DNA of 64,000 bases from Candidatus Acidianus copahuensis (GTDB lineage Archaea > Thermoproteota > Thermoprotei_A > Sulfolobales > Sulfolobaceae): the NCBI RefSeq assembly GCF_000632495.1, contig NZ_JFZT01000057.1, positions 116,542 to 180,541 of the forward strand, given 5' to 3'. Below the pieces are notes generated by a model that worked only from the letters and a program-made list of their open reading frames with translations, was not told where the DNA came from and made no database searches. Numbering within the stretch: position 1 is the stretch's first letter; each line of letters opens with the position of its first letter. The position numbers and the translations under genes are program-made. This document shows, in pieces, positions 9,076-16,475 of this stretch.

Positions 9076-9118
9076 TTACAACTGAAAGCCTCGCTCTTTA
9101 GAGCGGGGAGGAGGTCAG
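9076..9118 (+). mobile_element. Solitary IS200/IS605-type hairpin end, copy 1
   Basis: Forty-three conserved nucleotides run from TTTACAACTGAAAG to GAGGAGGTCAG. They contain an 8-bp stem (CCTCGCTC / GAGCGGGG) with a TTTA loop. The same block occurs at 28377-28420 (+) and 57164-57206 (-), with only one or two differences. AAGCCTCG...GCGGGGAGGAGGTCA is typical of right ends and omega-RNA 3' ends of IS200/IS605 tnpB elements. No tnpA or tnpB gene lies beside this copy, so it is a relic or a minimal non-autonomous form. Confidence 0.72.
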
Positions 9119-9133
9119 TTTACTAACTGCACC

Positions 9134-9167
9134 TTTTTGTCTCTCTTTTTTTTTTGTCTCTCTTTTT
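9134..9167 (+). repeat. Perfect 17-bp tandem pyrimidine repeat, possible terminator
   Basis: The unit TTTTTGTCTCTCTTTTT occurs twice with no gap (9134-9150 and 9151-9167). Archaeal transcripts end in U-rich runs, so this about 93 bp after the exporter stop codon could be a strong terminator for the + strand. The exact duplication suggests a recent slippage event. Confidence 0.55.
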
Positions 9168-9461
9168 ATGATTCTGACTAATTATCAATTTCTTTTATGA
9201 TTCCATTGTATTGAGTTTTCTATTCGAATATTATTACATTTCTACAATTAAATCTGCTTAAGTTCTTAGGCATAATTATTGTCACTTCACAATAAACATC
9301 ATTCAATATTAGATACATTCAATTAATTAATATCTTAAGAGTATGTTGAGAATGAGTTCGCGATACATAGAAAATAAACTAGCATTTAAGAGTCAAACAT
9401 CATATCTGGTTTAATTTTTCAAAATTTTCGGTTTACTCCTTGTTATTTAAGGTCTAGTATA

Positions 9462-10151
9462 ATGATGGATTTTAGACAGTTACTAGGAGGTTTTGCGCTA
9501 TTATTAACAGTATTTGTCGGTTTTTATTCTATTATGTATATAAATATAGGTAATATTCAAAACATAATAGATCAAGTAGGTAAAGAAATATCAGTAGGTA
9601 AAGAAATAAACTATAAACTTACAATCCTATGCCACAACGGAAATGACTACGCATTTCTAGTAGTTAATTCCCAAGAGCCGGCATACATAACTAAACTAAT
9701 TTCATCATCCGGTAAACTTCTTGTAAATTTTAATAGATATGGAACAAATTTCTGGGAATTTCTTCCAATAAAATGTTCCTATTATGCCGGTCAGCCGATA
9801 GACATGGCATTAAATATGGAAGTGAATGGAAAACAAGGATATTCTATAACTGATACTGTAGTACAAAAAGCGCAACCTCAAATTACTTTTTGGGCTTCAG
9901 AATTTAGTGGTATTTTATATATTTATATAGAAAACCAGGGAAATATACCTATACTTATTAAATATATTACTGTTACTTTAGAAGTAAAAATTTCTAATAG
10001 CACTACATTTGAGTATTATCAACGTAATATTAATATGTGGGTTCTACCAGGGAAAACGATAGAAGTGTCTCTGATTATACCTATACAAACACTGTCATAT
10101 AGCATTAACATATTTTACTACTATTTCTTTGGAAGCGGAGAAGAATATTAA
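9462..10151 (+). CDS. Hypothetical membrane-anchored extracellular protein
   Basis: I do not recognise a family. The 229-residue product has one N-terminal hydrophobic segment (about residues 7-27) and then a beta-rich soluble domain with two cysteines (in LCHNG and IKCSYY) that could form a disulfide outside the cell. It is rich in Ile, Asn and Tyr, like many Sulfolobales surface proteins. It stands alone between IS-derived spacers; the preceding 290 bp hold nothing else I can name. ATG 9462 (or ATG 9465) is the start. Confidence 0.55.
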   Translation: MMDFRQLLGGFALLLTVFVGFYSIMYINIGNIQNIIDQVGKEISVGKEINYKLTILCHNGNDYAFLVVNSQEPAYITKLISSSGKLLVNFNRYGTNFWEFLPIKCSYYAGQPIDMALNMEVNGKQGYSITDTVVQKAQPQITFWASEFSGILYIYIENQGNIPILIKYITVTLEVKISNSTTFEYYQRNINMWVLPGKTIEVSLIIPIQTLSYSINIFYYYFFGSGEEY

Positions 10152-10756
10152 TTCAGATTTAAAAAAAAATATCATGAGTTTTATCTTATAAAAGGGAAAG
10201 TGTCTGAATAAATAGAGCTTAAGATAAATACGTCGTGGTTAGCAGTTTCACTTAAATTGTGGCATTTTTTCTAGAACACTTAATTTATCTTTTAAAAATA
10301 ATCATAATTTAAGTCCCAGATGTGGGTAGGTAGATCAGAATCAGGATTATATGAGATCCGGAGAAGTCAAGTGTGTACGAGTCTCCTACAGTTATCAGTA
10401 GTATGGGTTGGGTTACCTCGCTAATGGACCAGATCGTTATGATGGAAACAGAACGTGGTGAAGACCGAGGATTTATAGATATGATAATAACTGTCTAAAA
10501 AACACAAACTCCGAAAATTCCTTTCTCTCAAAAAGAGGTAAAGAGATGCAAGATAAAACTGATCTTAACTAACGTAAATCTTATATATGGAAAAATTGAC
10601 ACAAGACTTCCTTGGACTAAGTAGGAAAAGACGCGTAACTAATTACTTCGGATGAAAGGAACATAATATTTTGGAGTATAAATTAGTCTTGTTTAACCCT
10701 TTCCCAATCATTACGCAGAAGGAGATTTTTATGATTTGTGGGAAATGAACGCTAAA
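10152..10756. other. Spacer with a decayed repeat related to 34541-34640
   Basis: No intact gene. The stretch 10411-10515 aligns with 34541-34645 at roughly three matches in four, including an identical run of 15 or more bases around AACAGAACGTGGTGAAG and another around ATAATAACTGT or ACAATAACTGT. Frames are broken in both copies, so I read them as two diverged relics of one unidentified insertion sequence. The remainder is unremarkable AT-rich DNA. Confidence 0.5.
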
Positions 10757-10764
10757 CTTTATAA
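10757..10764 (+). promoter_or_regulatory. TATA box of the alpha-glucosidase gene
   Basis: CTTTATAA is centred about 25 bp before ATG 10785. In Sulfolobales transcription starts about 25-27 bp downstream of the TATA centre, so the message would begin at or next to the ATG. This supports a leaderless transcript and ATG 10785 rather than the in-frame TTG at 10779. Confidence 0.6.
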
Positions 10765-10784
10765 CAACAATAAGGACATTGCTT

Positions 10785-12782
10785 ATGGAAATTAAAGCTC
10801 TCGTTAATTCTAAAGGAACTATTAGAGTTTTAGTAAATTCTCCAAAAAGTTTTGTATCATATCCTTTTGACGGTAAGGAAGTGGATCCCCAGCTTTTAGG
10901 TGAGATCAGTATTACTGAAAATACTCTAGAGGAGTTTAGTTTGGAAGGAATTCAGATCTCGATTCCTCTTTCACTGGAAGATCATGTTTTCGGATTAGGT
11001 GAAAAAGCCTTTAGTTTAGATAGGAAGAGACTAAAACTTCAAATGTGGAACGTTGATGTAGGGGCAGTGAGTAAATACGGTTGGCATACAGATCCAATGT
11101 ATAAATCTATTCCGTTCTTTATCGTTATATCCGCGAATGCCGTTAAGGGATATTTTGTTAATTCTCCAACAAAGTTAATTTTTGACTTTGGCTTCGAAGA
11201 TTATAGTAAAATAAAGATATATGTCCCTGAAAAATCTGTTGAATTATTCGTATTTAACGGAAAGAGCGTTGAAGAGATAATAGAGAATTATACTGAATTA
11301 ACTGGAAAGCCATTTGATTTACCTATATGGGCTTTAGGATATCAGATAAGCAGGTACAGTTACTTTCCCCAGAAGTTTGTGGTCGAGGTTGTTAAGAAAC
11401 ATATAGAAAAGGGTTTCAATGTTTCTTCTATTTACTTAGATATTCATTATATGGATGACTATAAGATATTTACCTGGAGCAAGGAGAGATTTCCGGATCC
11501 AAAAGGTCTATCCAATACATTACACGATCTGGGTGTAAGATTGATAACAATTCTAAATCCATGTGTGAAGGTTGATCAACATCATGGTGACTTTAAAGAT
11601 GCTGTAAAAGAGGAGATCCTTGTTGACGACAAAAAAGGTATATTTGTAGGTTCTATGTGGGCAGGAGAATGCTCTTGGATTGATTTCTTCAATGAAAAGG
11701 CTAGAGAATGGTGGAAAGGAAAAGTAAAGCAATGGATCTCTGACTATGGTGTTGATGGAATATGGCTTGACATGAATGAACCAACGGCCTTTGGTACGTA
11801 TATGGCTTCACTTCCCTTCCATTCTATTCATCATACTCATGAAGGAGAAGCTACACACTTTCAGGTTAGAAACGCCTATCCATATTATCAAGCTTTAGCA
11901 ACGTTTGAAGGACTTAAAGAGGCAGGTATTGAGAAACCCTTTATCTTGACTAGGTCAGCTTACGCGGGGATCCAGAAGTATGCTGCTGTTTGGACAGGAG
12001 ATAATTATGCTACTTGGGACGACTTAAAACTTCAGACAGTTTTAGCTTTAGGATTATCGATAAGTGGAGTTCCATATGTAGGATGTGATATAGGAGCGTT
12101 CATGGGTCGAGGTAAGAACACTCCACCAGTAGACTTAGACCTCATTGTGAAGTATTATGAGACTGCACTCTTTTTCCCTTTCTTTAGGGCACATAAGGCA
12201 ACTGACGGTATAGACCAAGAACCGTACAACTTGCCTTCGATTTACTCTGAAAAAATTATGGAATTAATTAGGTTGAGAGAGAAATTTTTACCTTACCTGA
12301 GCTCATTAGTTAGAGAGAGTAACATTACAGGACATCCAATACTAAGGCCACTTGTTTATAAGTATTTTAATGATTATGATGTTTATAAAATTGATGATGA
12401 ATATATGGTCGGCGATTATTTACTTTATGCGCCAATATTATCTAAGGATAAGGAGAGAGAATTATACCTCCCGTCGGGAAAATGGATAAGCTTCTGGAGC
12501 GAAGACGAGTATGATGGTAAGAAATGGATTTCAGCTAGTGGATTGCCAATATTCATTGCGTGGAATTCGCTTATACCTTTAAAATCTAGGACAGGATTAG
12601 ATTTTATAATTTATGGACAAAAAGGTAAGATTACATTATATGATGGTAATACTGTAGAATTTGATGGAAATATGCTAAAAACTAGTCAGGAAGTTGATAT
12701 TGATAAGATAATTATTAAAGGAAAAACTGAAAAGGCAATTGAAATAGGAAAAAGGGTAAATAAGGTAAATATATCCATTTAA
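10785..12782 (+). CDS. malA: Alpha-glucosidase, glycoside hydrolase family 31
   Basis: Releases glucose from maltose, malto-oligosaccharides and related alpha-glucosides. The 665-residue product has the GH31 N-terminal beta-sandwich, a catalytic barrel and C-terminal beta domains. The nucleophile motif GIWLDMNEP has its Asp at residue 329 counted from ATG 10785, and the acid/base is the Asp of AAVWTGDN at about 406. It resembles the Sulfolobus MalA enzyme in length and motif order. No signal peptide is visible, so it is probably intracellular. It is a single gene with its own TATA box and IS-derived spacers on both sides. Confidence 0.95.
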   Translation: MEIKALVNSKGTIRVLVNSPKSFVSYPFDGKEVDPQLLGEISITENTLEEFSLEGIQISIPLSLEDHVFGLGEKAFSLDRKRLKLQMWNVDVGAVSKYGWHTDPMYKSIPFFIVISANAVKGYFVNSPTKLIFDFGFEDYSKIKIYVPEKSVELFVFNGKSVEEIIENYTELTGKPFDLPIWALGYQISRYSYFPQKFVVEVVKKHIEKGFNVSSIYLDIHYMDDYKIFTWSKERFPDPKGLSNTLHDLGVRLITILNPCVKVDQHHGDFKDAVKEEILVDDKKGIFVGSMWAGECSWIDFFNEKAREWWKGKVKQWISDYGVDGIWLDMNEPTAFGTYMASLPFHSIHHTHEGEATHFQVRNAYPYYQALATFEGLKEAGIEKPFILTRSAYAGIQKYAAVWTGDNYATWDDLKLQTVLALGLSISGVPYVGCDIGAFMGRGKNTPPVDLDLIVKYYETALFFPFFRAHKATDGIDQEPYNLPSIYSEKIMELIRLREKFLPYLSSLVRESNITGHPILRPLVYKYFNDYDVYKIDDEYMVGDYLLYAPILSKDKERELYLPSGKWISFWSEDEYDGKKWISASGLPIFIAWNSLIPLKSRTGLDFIIYGQKGKITLYDGNTVEFDGNMLKTSQEVDIDKIIIKGKTEKAIEIGKRVNKVNISI

Positions 12783-13632
12783 AACAGTATCTTTATCCTT
12801 GCAGTAAAGACAGATGTAAGGCCAGAACTTAAGATTGAGATTACTGTTCAATTAAGGCATATACAGATTAGTTTTCTAACATCTCCTTCATGTTATTAAC
12901 AATGATCGTAATTGACGTAACGATGACATGATACAGATTTACTTAATGCGGGGGAACTTAACGCAGACTCTAAGACTTTTAATCTCTGCGTGGTATGAGA
13001 GAAAGGGTCTCACAAGGAGAGTTACATCATAGCAACAAGGAGACAAGATGGAAGAATGACAGAAAATGTTGATTTGTTTATGTTATATCCTGTGTGGGGT
13101 CGTGAAACTGTTTTGAATTCTAGAGTAGTAAAAGGTTTTTGAATGTATTTTAGAAATTTTTACGATAAGTCCCACACTGATGCTGTGCACTGCACAAAGG
13201 TGTGGGGTGATGTCTATAGGGATCCGTGCCGTTGATCCCAATGCCTTGTGATCTCACACTGGAGGTAGTTGTACTATTGATGAAGGTGTGGGTGAGAGGA
13301 GAAAGCCCTTAGAGGACTGAAATACACTAAATGACCCCAAGGCACCCTCTAGGGGCAAACGGTGGGAAATACCCTAAACCCTGTGAGTTTACCTTCTACC
13401 TCGTTTAAGGTTAACGATGATGCAGTAAGATGTTCAAAAGGTCAGAGTAGTTTACTTGTTCTTAGTTTTATGTCTTTAAAGTTGAATCTATGTTGTTTTA
13501 TTGCCCAATTATATTTATAGCCGAAAATATACTGAAATAATAGATGATTACTCCTTTAATTAACTAAAAATAAAATGATTATAGGAAATGTTTTTATAGC
13601 CCTCACATGATAATGATATTTAAGGTGCGAAA
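12783..13632. other. Long gene-free spacer with IS-like fragments and strong hairpins
   Basis: No protein gene is supported in these 850 bp. An 11-base match to the IS-like end at 34411 (CAGAACTTAAG) is at 12823-12833. Two simple hairpins follow: ACGCAGA/TCTGCGT (12961-12967/12985-12991) and TGAGA/TCTCA (12996-13000/13008-13012). The part 13171-13390 is listed separately because it is markedly structured. The last 150 bp are AT-rich and lead to the tatA promoter. Confidence 0.5.
13171..13390 (+). ncRNA. Candidate structured RNA or omega-RNA-like relic
   Basis: This patch is more GC-rich than its surroundings and forms several hairpins. CCCACAC/GTGTGGG (13171-13177/13200-13206) encloses an inner TGTGC/GCACA stem. 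GGGATC/GATCCC is at 13219-13224/13234-13239. A 10-bp stem CCCTTAGAGG/CCTCTAGGGG is at 13306-13315/13346-13355. In AT-rich hyperthermophile genomes such islands often mark noncoding RNAs. A TATA-like TATTTTAG lies about 22 bp before the first stem. One broken + strand frame reads like the tail of an IS-encoded protein, so it may instead be the structured 3' end of a dead tnpB element. The strand is inferred. Confidence 0.35.
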
Positions 13633-13944
13633 ATGTTTAACTTTAATCCCGGAGATATAGCAATAATAGTTATTGTAGCGCTTGTGCTATTCTTCGGTTC
13701 TAGTAAGATTCCGGATTTGTTTAGATCGATGGGGAAAGCTGTTGGAGAGTTCAAAAAAGGTAAGTTAGAGGCAGAGATTGAAGCTAATCAACTTCAAACT
13801 GAAGCACAACAGACGCAGGCAAAGGCAACTGAATCTCAATCTCAGCAACCACAAAATGATACAGTATCGCAGTTGCAGAAACAATTACAAGATCTTCAAA
13901 ATCAGCTTGAGCAATTAAAGAAGACGTCAAATCAAACCTCTTAA
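13633..13944 (+). CDS. tatA: Sec-independent translocase component TatA
   Basis: Pore-forming subunit of the twin-arginine pathway, which exports folded and often cofactor-bearing proteins. The 103-residue product has the TatA plan: an N-terminal membrane helix (about 7-23), the hinge FFGSSKIPDL, an amphipathic helix and a hydrophilic tail. The tail is Gln-rich and ends in a predicted coiled coil. A second TatA-like gene and tatC follow directly. The GGTG-type ribosome site ends a few bases before the ATG. Confidence 0.92.
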   Translation: MFNFNPGDIAIIVIVALVLFFGSSKIPDLFRSMGKAVGEFKKGKLEAEIEANQLQTEAQQTQAKATESQSQQPQNDTVSQLQKQLQDLQNQLEQLKKTSNQTS

Positions 13945-13988
13945 ATTCATTATCTTTTTTAAAAAAGATTAGTGGAAGGGGGAGGTAG

Positions 13989-14372
13989 TTGTTAGGTAAT
14001 TTATCTGATATTTTTATACTTGTTGTAGTTGCCCTTCTATTGATGGGAGGACAAAAGGATATTTCTGGTACTGTAAGGAATATAGGAAAAACGTTAAACG
14101 AATTTAAGAGAAGACAAGCAGAATTTAGGAACGAGCTTGAAAGAGAACTATCTCCTGTAGATGAAATGGCAAAGGATATGAGAAAAGATATATATTCTAT
14201 TTCTTCTGAGACTAAAAGAGACTTATCAGATACTCCCTCCTATCCAAGTTATCCAAGACTTGTAAGGCCAGCTTCATCTATAAATAATGAAGCTCGAATA
14301 AAGGAGTTAGAAAGGCAAATAAGCGATCTTCAAAAAGAATTGGAGAGGTTAAAGAATGACGGCAAGAACTGA
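13989..14372 (+). CDS. Second TatA/TatB-like translocase subunit
   Basis: TatA-family protein of 127 residues with an N-terminal membrane helix (about 5-20), then a short hinge with GGQKDISG in place of the usual FGxxKLP, a long amphipathic helix and a C-terminal coiled coil. The altered hinge suggests a specialised, perhaps TatB-like role. The start is TTG 13989, eight bases after a clear GGAGGT ribosome site; no ATG fits. It overlaps tatC by 17 nt, which implies translational coupling. Two TatA paralogues beside one TatC are visible here. Confidence 0.82.
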   Translation: MLGNLSDIFILVVVALLLMGGQKDISGTVRNIGKTLNEFKRRQAEFRNELERELSPVDEMAKDMRKDIYSISSETKRDLSDTPSYPSYPRLVRPASSINNEARIKELERQISDLQKELERLKNDGKN

Positions 14373-15210
14373 TGAAGTCTCCAAGGATCAAGAAAAACCT
14401 CTTCTTTCCCATCTTTCAGAATTAGCTCTTAGATTAAGAAAAGCTATTATTACACTTTTTCTTGCATTTATTATATTTTTCGCATTTGGTATAACGTTCA
14501 TTAAAATTGGAACTTTAGTTGTTCCTATTCCTTACCCTAACTTATTTCATAGCTTCTCGACGATTGCAATATATTATTTTATTCATCATGATTTGCCATC
14601 AGGTCTCCAGGTAATTAATATAAGAACATTTGATCCGCTATACGCATCAGCGCAAGTATCCTTTCTCTTTTCTCTGGCGATTTCAGTTCCTGTTTTTGTA
14701 AAGGAAATTTGGGGATTCGTGTCTCCCGGACTTTATGAACATGAAAAGAGGATAGCTAGATCTCTTATAGTACCTGCAGCCCTCCTCTTTTTAGCGGGGG
14801 CTTCATTCGCTTATTTTATTATTGTACCAGTCATGATGGATTTCGTGCTTCTTTATGTAAATTCCCTCGGTATAGAGCCTACAATAAGTTTAAGTTCATT
14901 TGTAAGCACATTGGTCACTTTAGTAGCAATAACTGGAATAGCTTTTGAGTATCCCTTAATTATGTCTATTCTTACCTATGCTGGGATAGTTAAGGCTGAG
15001 AGCTGGAAGAAGAATTGGAGATGGGGTATCCTAATATCGTTCATAATTGCATGGATAATTTCTCCTGGAGTTACTGGAGGAGTTATAGAAACGACTATAG
15101 GTGTAATACTCTCAATTCTATACTTGGCAGGTACTGTAGCATGTGGAATAATTGAGAAGAAACAACGTCAGATTTCTGCAACTAATAAAGGTTTGAATCC
15201 TAGAATTTAG
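14356..15210 (+). CDS. tatC: Sec-independent translocase subunit TatC
   Basis: Polytopic receptor subunit of the Tat system that recognises twin-arginine signal peptides. The 284-residue product has six predicted membrane helices. The conserved opening HLSELALRLRKAI corresponds to the TatC N-terminal motif HLxELRxRL. The FVSPGLYEHEKR segment in the cytoplasmic loop matches the conserved F-x-x-P-x-L-x-x-x-E-K/R region. It is the third gene of the tatA-tatA-tatC run, starting inside the end of the previous gene. The tRNA-Glu gene lies downstream on the opposite strand. Confidence 0.95.
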   Translation: MTARTDEVSKDQEKPLLSHLSELALRLRKAIITLFLAFIIFFAFGITFIKIGTLVVPIPYPNLFHSFSTIAIYYFIHHDLPSGLQVINIRTFDPLYASAQVSFLFSLAISVPVFVKEIWGFVSPGLYEHEKRIARSLIVPAALLFLAGASFAYFIIVPVMMDFVLLYVNSLGIEPTISLSSFVSTLVTLVAITGIAFEYPLIMSILTYAGIVKAESWKKNWRWGILISFIIAWIISPGVTGGVIETTIGVILSILYLAGTVACGIIEKKQRQISATNKGLNPRI

Positions 15211-15282
15211 TTTAGATTTTAGCGTTTTAATGCACAAGATCTAATAAAATTATATAAACAACTGTTTTTTATAAAAATATGG

Positions 15283-15380
<98 letters not shown>

Positions 15381-16023
15381 ACATTAAAGCTACTAATAAT
15401 AATTTCTCCTGATTTTAAAGTTAAAGTTTTCTTTGTTATGTAGATCAAATCACCTTTAATTATACTCTTTCCATCCTTTATGAACGAGGATCCTTAGTAA
15501 AAACTTATTACTATATTCAAAAAATTAAGTAATAGACTCTATAGTAGAGGCTTCTTAGAATATCTTAAGGATATCATTTATGTGTTAAAAATAATAATTA
15601 ATAAGGAAATAAACTTAGAAAATATAAATATTCTGTTACTCAAAACACCTATAAATTTCACAATTAGAGCGCTAAAAAGACTAACAAGTATATTCCTATA
15701 AATATGAATAGCTTCCATTTCTCTATATACCTTTTAATTTTATGTTTTATTTAATAAATTTTTAAAAAGTTGTTATATTTAATGTTTTTGCTGTGTTTGG
15801 ATTTAAGTACTAGAAGCGGGACTTTGCTCTAAGATCTGCACTTCGGTACAAGGTAGATTACGATAAAGCAAGGAATTCTAGATCGTGAAGCCGTCGCTGT
15901 TCACCCTTTTTAGGAACAAGAAAAATGGAAAATGATTGCTGATATTTGTTTTCTCTAAGAAATCAAAGTGCCAATTTTATCCCAAAAATGTAGACAAAAT
16001 TTATAAATCCCTTAAACTCCTTT
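15381..16023. other. Gene-free spacer (643 bp)
   Basis: No supported gene on either strand. The first part carries the tRNA-Glu promoter for the minus strand (a TTTAAAAT box about 35 bp out). The middle is very AT-rich. The stretch 15790-15920 is less AT-rich and has fragmented frames, possibly an old insertion relic that I cannot identify. At 15998-16008 AATTTATAAAT is the TATA box of the HIT gene. Confidence 0.4.
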
Positions 16024-16455
16024 ATGCCCATGTGTCTATTTTGCAAGATCGCTAATTCTGAGGAAAGCGCATATGTAATTTATGATAGTGAAAAAGTCAT
16101 GGCATTTCTAGATAAATTTCCTATTTCTCCGGGTCATACTCTAGTAATAACAAAAGCGCATTTTGATGACTTTCTTTCTACATCAGATGATTATATCATA
16201 GATCTAGCTAAGGTAACTCGGGAGTTAGCTAAGGCAGTGACAAAGGCCGTAAAAGCTAATGGAGTTAGAGTCTTGAGTAACGTGGGAAAGAGCGCAGGGC
16301 AAGTAATATTTCATGTTCATGTTCATATTATCCCAACTTGGGATGAGGAACCGCCAATCGAATATTCTGACTTCATCCCTAGAAAAGAGCAGTCCAAAGT
16401 ATATTATGAAAAATTGCAAATGGTTATTAATCAGAACTTAGAAAGAAGTAAATAG
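16024..16455 (+). CDS. HIT-family nucleotide hydrolase/transferase
   Basis: Histidine-triad protein of 143 residues acting on phosphoester or phosphoramidate bonds of nucleotides. The triad HVHVH is at 97-101, followed by IIPTW. The opening MCLFCKIA, with Cys-x-x-Cys, is the usual zinc-binding start of HINT-like members. ATG 16030 gives that opening directly and lies about 27 bp after the TATA box centre, so it may be the true leaderless start; ATG 16024 adds only two residues. The FAD/Fe-S oxidase gene follows after a very short gap and is probably co-transcribed. Confidence 0.93.
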   Translation: MPMCLFCKIANSEESAYVIYDSEKVMAFLDKFPISPGHTLVITKAHFDDFLSTSDDYIIDLAKVTRELAKAVTKAVKANGVRVLSNVGKSAGQVIFHVHVHIIPTWDEEPPIEYSDFIPRKEQSKVYYEKLQMVINQNLERSK

Positions 16456-16475
16456 AACATTATTAGGTGATTATC

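Noticed and set aside
13290..13390. Resemblance to RNase P RNA (GAGAGGAGAAAGCCC and GGGGCAAACGGTGGGAAA)
   Set aside because: The universally conserved ACAGAA and the pairing P4 3' strand are not present at the expected distance, and the length does not fit.
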